A stretch of 64,000 nucleotides of DNA from Cornus controversa (GCA_026545225.1 CM048848.1:45634806-45698805); one strand, 5' to 3'. Shown: positions 50,736 through 62,640, counted from the first letter of the stretch. Translations and numbers: made by a program. Notes: generated from the sequence alone by a model not told the origin.

Positions 50736-52226
50736 GGGGCAACCTCCCCTCACATGTATGTTTCATTTGGCACCTTGGTATATTCTAGGACTGTGAGAAA
50801 TCATGGAGGAATAAACGATCACGTGTATCTGAGCTCATAGCCTCAAGTAATAACTTTTATAGCAAGGATCATGTGGAGTATTACATATTCTTCTCTTCAA
50901 GATGGAAAGTAACTAGTTGCGACATTACTTCTAGCCATGAAGGAATGTAGCTCATATCAAGGCATAATGATCCGTGGGTCATTTTTGGCACAAAAGCACA
51001 CTGTGATATGACTCAAGCAATTATGGTGTCATAACCCTAAACGGGAAGATGAATTGAGTGTGGAATGGAGGATTGAGAGGAAGGCTTGTTGGGCTATAAG
51101 CATAAACTGAAGAGCAATGCTAAGTTGACTCAGGCATGCACTATTATAGCATTCCTCGTGGGCTTAGTTAAACCACAGGGAACATAAGGAATTATGCTCA
51201 TGGTTACAATTAAGGGTAGTGACGGAAGGGATACGTGGCAACATGCCACATAGGATGACAACTGTCAAAGACTTACACTTGAGGTCTATAAATACTTCAT
51301 GGTGTGAGGATAGATGGTCGAATTTTGCCCCCTGCCTCTCCTAGTCATTCTTGCTTCTTCTTTTTCCCATCTCACACTTAGCTCACTTTTCCCATACAGC
51401 TTGTTCATTCCAACTTGCCCATCCTTGTCCAGCCTAATGTTAACCACTCTTTTTAGCAGAACCTTCTCATTTACATTTAACTGTAAAGACAGAAGGTTCA
51501 TCAAAGAAAAAGAGAAAATGTGATAAGGGGATTATATGCTTTTTGGGAAAATAGCTTTTTAAAAAAGGGTTGGGTAGTTTGTGGAAGAAGGGGTGTTATA
51601 AAAATGGTGGATATAAAAAGACAAGGAGAAAAGTAAATGAGGGTAAAAATGTTCATCAGAAGGAAAAAGAGACCAACCTTATTTTGTTAAAGGTTTATTG
51701 AAGAAGGTCAACATTGAAGACTCGTTGAAGGTTCATGAAGACAAAATGGGGAAGCACCCAAGAATTTTTTTTCTTTCTTGAAAATGAAGTGAACCAAGCA
51801 AATAATTGAATGTTGATTTTTAAGTATGGTTGAATATTTTTTTGATGTTGCACTCATTCGCTCTTAAAAAATCAACAATTATAAGGGGGCAACTGTAAAA
51901 AGGTAAGTAGCAAAAATGAAAAAAGTTCAAAGGAACAAGGCAAATGAAAGAATAGGGTTAGAAAGAGGCTACAAAGCCATAATGGGTTGTGGGTTGACCA
52001 TCCCAACAACCCAAAAAATTATGGGTGGACCCTCCCCGTGACCTAAAAAGTCATGGAAGGGTCTTTCCCATGACTTGAATGGGTTGCAGGTGGATCCTCT
52101 TCATGACTTGGATGGGTCACGGTTGGGTATTTCCCGCGACCCTAAGGTCCTTGGGTACCTCCCCGCAGCTCTTTAAGGTTTTGGGGGTACCCTTGTGAGT
52201 ATTAGGGCACTTTTTGGATGGCTCCC

Positions 52227-54788
52227 TGATAAACAGTGAATGTTGTGCATTTAATGCCCCTAAAATGTTATGAATTAGTGCCTTAGTAATATTTATTTAA
52301 TATTCTTAACAATAATTTTAATCTTTTTATGATTTTAGGCGATTAAGGGTAATTTTAATAAATAATAGTGCAACCGAGCTACAAATGGTGCTATTTTAGC
52401 AAGGAGATGAAGCTTGACCCATGAGATATATTTGTATTGAAGACCCAAGTCATTTGGGTTGAAAAAGATGGGCCAGAAACATAATAACCAAATGGGCCTG
52501 AGACTGTGTCGCTGCACCAATGGAGGAACAGAATTTTAGAGTACTATTTACACGTGTTCAGCCCTATTTGCCCAGATGTGCCCTTCAAGGGCACAAGTGT
52601 ACCCTCTATGGGCATATATGCCACTTTTAATGGCGCAAGTGCACCCTCTATGGGCGCAGATGCACCCTTGGGGTGACAGGTGTCCCATTTGTGCTCTTTC
52701 GCGAAGTAAAAAAAGTGAAAAAAAAGAGTGATTAGGTATTCTGGATAGAGAGATATAGAGAGGTGTTTGTGTGACGATTATGGGCGAAACAAAGGCAAGA
52801 AGATGGCGATTTCATCATCGTTTAAGCCTGTACCTTTGATCATGAGCGACATTATTCCGGGGAAGTGACACAACCCTAACCCTACTTTCAATGTTGTAAC
52901 TGTATTGTAATTCTAGGACATTTTAATTTATGTATTGATTGTATAACTAAGACATAAGTAATATCTGTTCTATTGATTTCAATTTGAATGAATTATTTCA
53001 TTGCATAATTACTTCTGTTCTTGTAGAATGAATATAAGTTTGTAGTGATCAGGGTTTGATTTCTTTTCAACTTCTGTGATTTTGTTAAGAAATGTTATAC
53101 AATGGTTTTAACTGATCGTTGAATATATAATTCTGATAATTCATATTAAGCAAAGATGGGCTATTACGTCATTAGTTAATTTATTTTTTAATTTGTAGTC
53201 AGATGTATAGGTTATGTTAAGCGAGGACGAGTTATGCTTAATTGTATGTTGAACGAATCATCTTGATTGAATTGAATTAGGCTTGTAGCCAATCAATGTT
53301 GGCACATTAGATTTATATATACACATATAAATTTATATACATCTAACATATATGCACATATACAAGAACATATGTAAATCAAAACATATATATTTTACGT
53401 AGGAGATAGAGGTAAGAATCAACTTGCCTTGGGTTTATTTTCGAAAGTTCGTATTATATCACCATCTGGCCTGTTGTCCATATCAAAGCCCAATCCATGG
53501 CATTCTGTAATATTTGGGCCACACAATAGCCCGCCTTCCCCACTCGACTGGCCCAATCCCTTTAAATCATAAGTAGCTTCCTCCTCCTCAGCAATTGGGC
53601 TGAAAGAAGATGGTCTTGTAACACAATTGAGCCCAATTCAAGGCAGTAGGATCATGCTTCGATTTATGAATTATCATGTCATTTTCTTTAATACTTTCAC
53701 CTAAACATGATGGTCCAACCCTCTTACCCAGGCTAAGAGATCCAACATTCTCACAATCCATATCCAAATAAAACTAAAGTCACAGAAGCTACTTCACCAA
53801 CTACCTCACCACAGACTACCTTTACCACTTCCGGCCACCACACGGCAACCAAAACAGAACTCACAATCCAAACCCACAACCGCCAGCCATACCTAACCAC
53901 CTTCGACACCTAGTCACAACCAGCCCATGCCACAATCAAGCTACCTCATTCACCATGCACATAGACCCATTCGAGTACCCAAACTATTGCTGCCACAAAC
54001 CGTGTAAGACCCACCATGCCCGTCACTACCAAGCCTCAACCATGAACAACCATCACTAAAACCCATAAACTACCACCAAACTTGCCATGAACCACCACTG
54101 TTGGTTATCATTGCTGCTAACCGAACCCAGCTATAGCCTTGGCTGCCACCATGTCCAACCTCCACAACAACCCAATAGCCACCTACATGTTGTTATCCTA
54201 AACAGCACATCACCGGCCACCCAAATCCAAATCGTGACCACCATCGTCTTTTCCATAGAGACCCACTATAGAAGAACCCATATCACACTCTGGTCATTTT
54301 CTCTGACTAACCACCACAAAACCCACTAGTTAAAGCCACCAAGAAGACCACCTTCTTCCTCACCACGGCTGCCTCCAATAGCCATGACCAATCGTGAATC
54401 ACCAAGGCCTCACTCACGGCTTTCTCTCTCTTCTTGCTCTTTCTCTAATTCTCTATTTCTATACTTCTTCTCTTTTCTTCTTTCTTTCTTCATTCCTATA
54501 TAAACTAACCAAAATAAATTCACATGTGGTAGTCTTACTTTTATGTTCAAAGACACATGGAAATCCTAAGCGACATGTGTCCTTTATATATATATATATA
54601 TATATCCATCTCATGTATTTAATTCAATCCCTTCAACTTCCGAAATTATAACTTTTCCAAATTATTATTGTATTTTGACCACAAAATCTCAAATAATGAC
54701 CCCAAAATAATCAACAAAGTCTCCAAATATTGATGATCAAATCATAATCGAAATTAAAAAACTTAATTAATAATCCTGGGTGTTACAG
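52227..54788. mobile_element. Insertion splitting the right LTR
   Basis: Sequence continuity of the right LTR breaks after ttttggatggctccc and resumes near aaggatctttatggtacgg. The insert begins tgataaacagtgaatgttgt and ends gggtgttaca; read on the minus strand this end is tgtaacaccc, a common plant LTR start. It has a GC-rich short-repeat patch at 52,560-52,690 with gcaagtgcaccctctatggg motifs. No gag-pol frame is seen. It may be more than one remnant. Confidence 0.45.
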
Positions 54789-54817
54789 GTAATTTCTCTA
54801 TAAGGATCTTTATGGTA

Positions 54818-55070
54818 CGGTAAGTGGTTGTGGGTGTTTTAACTCACGAAGAATAGTGGTCGTGGGTGACTTTAACTCACAAAGCGGTCGCAAGTGACTT
54901 GAACCCGCGAAGGTTTTGTAAGAGGTCGTGGGTGCTCTAACTCACAAAGGAAAGTGGTCGTGAGTGCTTTAACTCACGAATGTTATGATATTGTAAAGCA
55001 GTAATGGGTGTTCTAACCCACGAAGGATAGCGGTCATAGGTGATTTTAACTCATAAAGGTTGGGGGATGA
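54818..55070 (+). repeat. Tandem hairpin repeat in the right LTR
   Basis: The counterpart of 50,475-50,735, with units like gtcgtgggtgttttaactcac, about seven copies with differences between the LTRs. Confidence 0.75.
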
Positions 55071-55901
55071 TTTGGGGTAACCTACCCTCGCAGGTATGAT
55101 TCAGTTGATACCTTGATATACTCTAGGGTTGTGAGAAATTATGGAGGAATAGGCGATCATGTGGCTCTGAGCTCATGACCTCAAGTGATAACTCTCATAG
55201 AAAGGATTGTGTGGAGAATTACTGGCTCTTCTCTTTAAGATGGAAAGTAACTAGTCGCGATGTTATTTTTAGCCTTGAGGGGATGGAGCTTGCATGAAGC
55301 CACAGTGATCCGTGGGTCATTTTTGGCACAGAAGCGCATTGGGATATGACCCAGGCGGTTATGGTGTCATAACAGAACGTAAGGTGTCATAACCCTAAAC
55401 AGGAAAATGTGTTGAGTGTGGAATACAGGATTAAGAGGAAGGCTTGTTGGGCTATGAGCATAAACTAGAAAGCTAAGTTGACTCAGGCGGGCATTGTCAT
55501 AGTGTTCCTCGTGGGCTTAGTTAAACTACGAAGGGAACATAAGGAATAATGCTTATAGTTGCAACCAAGGGTGATGACGGAAGGGACACATGGCAACATG
55601 CCATGTAGGATGACAACTGTCAAAGACTCACACTTGAGATCTATAAATACCCCATGGTGTGAGGACAGATGATCAAATTCTGGCCCTCTCCCTCTCCTAG
55701 TCACTCTTGTTTTCTTTCTCTCTTATCTCACACCCAGCTCACTTTTCCTATACAGTTTGTTCAACTTGTTCATTCCAACTTGCCCATCCCTGTCCAGCTT
55801 AGTGTTAGCCACTCCTTTTAGCAGTACCTCCTTATTTATAGTCATGTAGTTAATCGACTTGCTTTTAAGTTTAACTATTCTGTATTTTTATTAATTTCCT
55901 T

Positions 55902-56075
55902 ATGGAGTAATGATAAACAAAATGATAGTTATCACCGAATTGGGGAACCAAATCACTCTCATTCCATAGATAGTGTAAGTGAATTTTTGTTATGGAATAA
56001 TGATAGGCATAGTGACAGCTACCACCGACTTGGCGAATCGAATCACTCTTATTCCATAGATAGTGCAAGTGGGAT
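55902..56075. repeat. Two-copy tandem repeat, unit about 90 bp
   Basis: Units share tatggaataatgataggcat-type starts and tcattccatagatagtg ends. These ends are inverted within each unit (ttatggaataa / ttattccata), so each unit could form a hairpin; the two units are diverged. Confidence 0.65.
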
Positions 56076-56079
56076 TCAT

Positions 56080-57235
56080 ATATTTATTACACTTTCACAA
56101 TATAATGAATGAAAGACCTCTTCAACTACTTATTCAGTGATAAATTTCATTGTATAAATCTTTATTAGTTCAAAAAATATCCAAGAAGTATTATTTTTCG
56201 TGTTGGAACGGGCACGACTCCTATGCAAAAGATTTCTTACTTTTGAGACAAAATAGTCATTAATGATTAGTTTACCATACTTTTTAATCCAACAAGTCTA
56301 TGATGAGGATGCTCTTACTATGAGTTTTAACCTAAGAATTATAGACACAGACACAATATGATACAAATACGTTAACACGTCAATTTTTTTTTTAAAAAAA
56401 GGACACAAACACGGCTAATATAAATATAAAATTTCATTTATATATCTATTTTTTTTATAAGTCATTTATACATCTATTGAGCATGTAAGACAATTATAGA
56501 ACTTTAATTAATTTATAATTTTTATACTAAAGTTTCATAAGTTAGAAGATGAAGTTATTCTAATATTAAAAATAAAATATGATATTATATATGATATTAC
56601 CCTATTATATTATCATTATAGTTATGTTTTTGTTCATTACATATTATGACATGTGTTTAATATCAATTTTTTAAAGGAAGAAATGTTGGACACTTTGATG
56701 TATATTAATAATGTTATTTTAGAACAGTTATGTGTTTTGTTTTATATAAGATGAAAAGTGTAGAATATATTAGTCAAGTTTTCGGAATGTGTTGACCAAG
56801 TGTTTGAGATAATAAAAATTATTTTTAAATCATGAACACGGTAATAAAGTGTCGGACATGTGTCTATGAGTGTTAGTATTTGACACAGTATCCAACACAA
56901 ATATGACAACCTTTGTATTTCTTAGCTAAATCTGTACTATTCATTTGAGATGAGTTCAATTCATGTGAAAGTAACCTTGTCATACCTATTTTCTTTTATA
57001 ACACGCAAAATACACGCATGTACTAAATTTAGTCTCGCATATGGGACTTACAATTAGAAAGCATGCGCTGTCATGCTCATACACTTTCCCACTAAGTTTG
57101 CAGAAATAAATAGTAGTCCTAATGATCTATCTTTAGTCAGTCAAAAGACTCAAACCTATCACCTTTTTTCACCAAAACTAATCTTATTATGCAAAACCTA
57201 TTCTTAATAGCAATCCTGTCTCCCAATATTACATA
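56080..57235. other. Intergenic, upstream of peptide gene 2
   Basis: AT-rich, with no gene recognised. Confidence 0.4.
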
Positions 57236-57287
57236 TAAGAATCCAACTGTATTGCCCATTTTCAACATTATTACATATAAGCAACCC

Positions 57288-57296
57288 CTATAAATA
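57288..57296 (+). promoter_or_regulatory. Probable TATA box of peptide gene 2
   Basis: ctataaata lies 167 bp before the ATG. The neighbouring phrases (aactgtattgcccattttca upstream and cagtctccatttccaatatg downstream) resemble those at peptide gene 1. Confidence 0.55.
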
Positions 57297-57318
57297 ATGA
57301 AATCAGTCTCCATTTCCA

Positions 57319-57440
57319 ATATGCATTCGAACCCATCGTTCTTGTGATTATCAATATGCATTCGAACCCATCGTTCTTATGATTATCAATATGCATTCGA
57401 ACCCATCGTTCTTGTGATTATTATCAATATGCATTCAAAG
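57319..57440 (+). repeat. Tandem repeat in the leader of peptide gene 2
   Basis: About three and a half copies of a 36-bp unit containing atatgcattcgaacccatcg and ttcttgtgattatca. The last copy is truncated just before the start region. Confidence 0.85.
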
Positions 57441-57462
57441 TAAATCTTTTTTTTATTCAAAC

Positions 57463-57738
57463 ATGGCGAACAATAATATAGTACTGGCGATGGCAGTGGC
57501 AATGTGCATGCTGGTTGTGTTGACATGGGCTGAAGAAGAGCACAAAGTGAATGTGAATTGCACATCGGAATGCTACTTTCACTGCATGCAAGTCAGGATA
57601 TTCACATGGAGCGAATGCAAGAAAGAGTGCGCGTATGCTTGCAAAATTCCTGGTCGTGGAAAGTGTGAAGATGCTTACAAGAAGCAAGATGGAAAAGATG
57701 CCATCGAATATGGCATGTCCTTGTCTCTCTCGCAATAG
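57463..57738 (+). CDS. Small secreted cysteine-rich peptide 2
   Basis: Single-exon frame of 91 residues, a clear paralogue of the gene at 43,659. The signal peptide ends near TWAEEE. The six-cysteine frame C-x3-C-x3-C-x10-C-x3-C-x3-C is identical in spacing, and the shared core includes SECYFHCMQV, IFTWSECK and the C-terminal IEYGMS-SLSQ. It has a seventh cysteine (GRGKCED) where the first has Phe, so one unpaired cysteine or a dimer is possible. It is expected to be secreted; function is unknown. Intact frame and similar promoter layout suggest both copies are expressed genes. Confidence 0.75.
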   Translation: MANNNIVLAMAVAMCMLVVLTWAEEEHKVNVNCTSECYFHCMQVRIFTWSECKKECAYACKIPGRGKCEDAYKKQDGKDAIEYGMSLSLSQ

Positions 57739-57842
57739 TATTTATTTATTTATTTTTATTTTATCACATGAAATTGTTGAGAAATCAAATCACATGAATT
57801 GTCTTTTTTGATGTTCATTCACAATATATATATATCTATATC

Positions 57843-57873
<31 letters not shown>

Positions 57874-58963
57874 GAATAATAATGGACGCTTTATTTTAAA
57901 TTTAATTTAATTTAATTCTTGTGTTTCTTATAACCAATTAAAGGTAATAGTTCATATGGAATCACATGAATTGTCATTTTTGATGTTAATTCATTAATAA
58001 TAGCAATATATATTTGTGAATAATAATGGATGCTTTAATTTAAATTTAATAATAAGTCTTGTTCATAAATCATATTAGTGGATTTTGGGAGGGCCTAAAA
58101 ATAAATGTTAGAGAAATAAGGGAGTCTAAAATGACTCTAACATCATAACCTTGAACACGGAATAGAATCCGAAACTTGAATCCAGAAGAAGACCCTTAAA
58201 AAGGAGTATGGTCTACAATGCACCTGGTCTGTCGGTCTGTCCACTGGGTGTATCTTAACTATGTGTGAACAATAACGTCATGAAATTAATGCATACAATC
58301 CCATTCAGTTTAACTATTTTCTTATAATAGTACTTTAAAATCCAAACATTTGTTTCTTTTTTTACCGAAAGGTAAAATGTTGACCACAGAAATTAACCTT
58401 TGTTGTTTGCTAAAGGAAGTTATGGTGTTCCTTTAAAGAATTAAAAAAACAGGTGGCTGTGTGATTCATGTGCCGATCGACAAAGCAAGCAGCGGTTGGG
58501 CGTAGGCCATGTTGCTGCAATCAAGGGTTGAGAGTCTACATTAGATGACCCAGAGGCAAAAAGTGTGTTTAGGGATAGACAGTTGGTACCAAACAATAGA
58601 AGATATTCAAATCAATCCAAATATTAAATTCGTGTGCTTCATATATATATTTGAAAACAAATTACATATAAACATTTTATTTTACTTTATTTAGTTAAGA
58701 TACTTATTATTTAAGAATTTTTTAAAGTAATCATTTTATGTACGAAAATTTAAACAATATCTCTTTAAAAACCTATAATTTATGATGTCGCAATTTTTTT
58801 TAAAATATACTATATTTTTTTATATTTTAATTATTTATAATATTATGTATCTCCTAACATATAAGAAATAAGATTAGTTATAACTAAAATATATTTCCTT
58901 GTGCTTATGAAATTATTTTTTTATTATTCCACAAAGTATATAATTGTCTTTAGCATATGTACA
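57739..58963. other. Intergenic downstream of peptide gene 2
   Basis: A direct duplication with atcacatgaattgtc and gttcattcac-like phrases lies at about 57,790-58,030, enclosing a (TA)n microsatellite (57,823-57,868). No gene is seen. Confidence 0.5.
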
Positions 58964-60239
58964 TGTTGGGACCGGTGGAAGCACATCATAAGCAAACATA
59001 GAGATTTCATCATGAAACAAGCAAACAACACAAAGAAAACATAAAATATACATGGTTCGGCCACACTTGGCCTAAGTCTATGAAGAGAAGAAATTCATTA
59101 TCATTAAGAAAGAAGAGATATACAACTATAGAGTACAAATATTCAACAGTGCCTCACTGTCTCATGAGAAATCACACCAGTTGAGACTTAGAACATCATC
59201 ATCAAAATTCATTATCTCTACCCCCACACACTCACCGATTTCTGTGAGACCATATCTCTGTACTCTTTTAGTAATCAATTCTCTTCTTTTCTCAATCACT
59301 ACTTCATTCTTTTTTCTTTTCTGCATTCTCCACTCAACTCGGTCTCTATAGAGAGTTCCTAACCCTAGCTTTGTGAACAGGTATACAAATTCTTGTTGGC
59401 CAATTAAGTAAGGTAACTAGTTAGAGCTCAAGTATAATTACTTTCAGCCCAAGTCTAATAGAAACGTTATAATTCAAAACCCAACCCAATGAAAATTTGA
59501 GACAGTACATAACAATCTCCACCTTAGTGAAAATTCTCTACTTTAACTGAAGATCACCAACTCAATCATCATCTATTTTTTTCTTGTGTTTTCTAGGTCT
59601 CTATCAACCAATAAACAAACTCCCCCAGACGAACCATCAACTTTGATACCACTTGCTGGGGCAACAAAAGCACATCACAAGAAAAATAGAGATTCCGTCA
59701 TAAACTAAATTAAATTGGGCCCTAGTCTAATAAAAGCATTATATTTCAAGATCCAACCCAATGAGAATTTTAGACAATACATAACAATCTCCTCTTTAGA
59801 AAAATTCTCCACCTTGATTGAAGATCACCAACTTAATCATCATCTTTTTTTTTCTTGTCTTTTCTAGGTCTCTATCAACCAATAAATGAACTCCCCCAGA
59901 TGAACCATTAACTTTGATACCATTTATTGGGGGCAATGGAAGCACATCACAAGAAAAAATGGAGATCCCATCATGAACTAAACAAACAACACAAATAAAA
60001 CACTAGGTATACGTTGTTCGGCCACACTAAACTTACGTTCATGTAGAGAAGAAGTTTCACAATCTTCAAGAATGAAGAGATATACAACTATAAAGTAGAA
60101 ACATTCAACACTGCCTTATTGTCTAATGAGAAATCACACTGGTAGAGATTTATAACATCATCATCATCATCATTCATCATTTTTACCCCTACACACTTAT
60201 CGATTTCTATGAGACTACATCTCTCTATTCTTTTATAAC

Positions 60240-61885
60240 GTATATTTTTGTAATTGACAATCTTCGATGTCAAAACTAGACATGATCGAGTTATAATCTT
60301 TTATTTATAATTGATTATGTAATTGAAGTCTCAAAGTGAGCATGGAGTTCTACACCAACCATGAAAATGTTCTTCAAATGTATAAAGCTTGAATCTTCGG
60401 AAGAATACATCAATGATCTGAACAAGGAGTTGATCGATTGAAGTTTCTGGATGTTTCCAAACGCATGTGGACATTGTTGATCAAGTATAAGAGTCACGTA
60501 GTCCAGGCAAAGTGTGAGAACACATATATTTCAGATTAGGAGGTTCTGACCTTGAAAACTAGGGTTTTTAAGCATATTTTCAAAACATTCAAGGTTGGAT
60601 CGGTCTAGGGTTTAGATGGACCGGTCCATGAAGTCTCAGTACTTCACAAACTTGTAGGGCAAAGCCCTGGACCGGTCCAAGGCTTCTGGTGGCAGATTTT
60701 TGATCTACAGTGTCCTATTTTGACTTTGAAATTTTCTTAAACTTTGGGACATGTTTGCTATTGAGTTTTAACTTATTTTTCAAAGAAAATTAGGATTTTT
60801 AACATTTATAAAAATCTCATATGATTTCTCTCTCAGAGTGCTTTTCACGAAGCTTTCAATATACATCAAAATTCATATTCTAGAGAGAGAATATAGATAT
60901 ATTTTTCAACAGAGAATTTTGATTTTCTGTTTATATTTTGAGAGCACACATATATTCACTAAGTGATTTAGGATGACTTTTTTTGCTTGACCAATTGTTC
61001 AAAGACTATTTTAGAGATTTCTTATTGATCAAGCTATTAGATTATTTTGTTTATTCTACAACTATTCGTTGGTGAGGAAGGAGAAAAAGATTGCACTACG
61101 AAGGGGACATAATACTTGCTTTAGTGTTCGTGTTCTTCCAGTTACTCTTCTATAATAATTGTGATGTTAGCCAGAAGTCTGCAACAATTGGATAAAGGAG
61201 TCGCAAAAGTAAGCCTGAGGCATTCCGCATCAAGTTCTTGTCAAAGTGGAGTGAGTGTAAGTCTGGGATAGAGTTTTTTGTACTTTGGTTCGATGATAGT
61301 GGATTTGGTTCTCCGGGACTACAAAGCCTCACCCATGTTTTTTTTTCGATCTGGGTTTTCTATGTATATCTGGTGCGTTCGTTTACTTTATTGCACTTTA
61401 TTTATTTACTTCCTTTGTGGGATTGCTTAGATTTTAATTGGACTTAAAATTGGATAATCTAAAAGATTAACCAAAAAGCGAGTAAACCTAATAACCCTCT
61501 ATAGGTTTTAGCCGCTTTCACATAGCGCACTCACTACTTCTGTGATGACCTTTGTGGGCAGGTGCGATCAAACTAGCTAGCAGACTATGGGTGTCACGAT
61601 CCCATATAGCCTGGGCAAGTGTGATGTGGGTGGGTGCAAAGCACTGGGTGAACTATAACACTAGTAGGCTACGGGTGTCACAATTCTAAATCGCCTGAGC
61701 ATGTGAAGGTGAAGTGATATATGTATGTTTATCACCCTTCTATGACAAAATATATTTTAAGGCCATGATAGCCATGAGATTCAAAAGTGAGAGTAATACA
61801 TGATGGATGACCCCATGGGAAGTCTTTGGTTCAAAAGATCCAAAAACAGACAATATTGTGTCGGTTGTGGTAGTGCATTACAACT
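60240..61885 (+). mobile_element. Copia-like LTR, copy B, inserted in TRIM LTR3
   Basis: The first 1.3 kb matches copy A (44,975) in phrase order. The remainder (61,530-61,885) has duplicated ctatgggtgtcac / ctacgggtgtcac phrases and a 5S-like segment. It interrupts the TRIM LTR between cattcttttataacg-like and ccattctcttttc. No clear target duplication. Confidence 0.55.
61783..61830 (+). pseudogene. 5S rRNA-like segment, about 45 bp
   Basis: gtgagagtaatacatgatgg followed by atgaccccatgggaagtc aligns with the 3' half of plant 5S rRNA (gcgagagtagtactaggatg, ggtgacctcctgggaagtc). Such 5S-derived pieces are known inside Cassandra LTRs. It is too short to be a gene. Confidence 0.5.
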
Positions 61886-62498
61886 CCATTCTCTTTTCTT
61901 TTTTGCCTTCTCCACTTAACTCACTCTCTATTTATATAGAGTTCTTAACCCTAGCTTGGTGAACAAGTATAACCAATTCTTGTTGGGAAGTAAGGCAACT
62001 ACTTGGGGCTCAAGTACAATTAAATTCTTCCCAAGTCTAATAGAAACATTATAATTGAAAATCCAACCCAATGAGAATTTGTGACAATATATAACAATCT
62101 TCACCTTGACAAAAATTCTCCACCTCGATGAAAATTCTCTACCTTGACTGAAGTTTACCATCTCAATTATTATCCTTTTTTTCTTGTGTTTTCTGGAACT
62201 CTATCAACCAACAAATGAACTATCCCTAATGAACCATTTGCTCTGATACCACTTGTTAGGGCCAATGGAAGTACATCACAAGAAAACATGGAGATCCCAT
62301 CATAAAACAAACAAACAACACCAAGAAAACACAAAATATACGTGATTTGGCCATCCTGGCTTACATTTTTTTAGAGAATAAATTCCACTATATATCATCA
62401 AGAAAGAAGAGATATACAACTATAGAGTACAAACATTCAACATTGCCTCACTGTCTCATGAGAAACCACACTAGTAGAGACTTTGAAATTCAGCATCA

Positions 62499-62520
62499 TC
62501 ATCATCATCATCATCATCAT
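62499..62520. repeat. (ATC)n microsatellite in TRIM LTR4
   Basis: About seven CAT units; a shorter run is at the same place in LTR3 (about 60,159-60,173). Confidence 0.85.
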
Positions 62521-62640
62521 TTATCATCTCTACCTCCACACACTTATCGATTCTACGAGACTACATCTCTCTACTCTTCTATCCACCCACTCTATTCTTT
62601 TCTCAGTCACTGTTCCATTCTCTTTTCTTCTATGCCTTCT

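Larger units (their letters stand above)
50042..55840 (+). mobile_element. Non-autonomous LTR element with a nested insertion
   Basis: Left LTR is about 50,042-51,475, internal region about 51,476-51,893, and right LTR about 51,894-52,226 plus 54,788-55,840. Both LTRs share ggtaagtagcaaaaa starts, the aaggatctttatggta block, tgatccgtgggtcatttttg, and a TATA-like tctataaata with a polypyrimidine stretch. A purine tract ataagggggcaac precedes the right LTR, as expected of a polypurine tract. The internal part is only about 0.4 kb with no gag-pol, so it resembles a TRIM/LARD-type element. No target duplication was confirmed. Confidence 0.6.
58964..62640 (-). mobile_element. Tandem TRIM array, four LTRs and three internal domains
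   Basis: LTR1 58964-59514 (551 bp, tgttggg...cataaca), internal 59515-59653, LTR2 59654-59786 (internally deleted), internal 59787-59924, LTR3 59925-60240 continuing about 61,885-62,096 after an insertion, internal 62097-62253, LTR4 62254-62640 (truncated). Read on the minus strand, each internal domain starts with a Met-tRNA primer site (tggtatcaaag or tggtatcagag) and ends with a purine tract (aaggtggagat), followed by tgttatg of the next LTR. Internal domains of 138-157 bp without coding capacity are the TRIM hallmark. The tandem layout suggests unequal recombination between LTRs. Confidence 0.85.

Noticed and set aside
54087..54651. Frames in the 53.4-54.8 kb region
   Set aside because: Low-complexity Pro/His/Thr and Leu/Phe frames in an LTR-like insert; no gag-pol motif.
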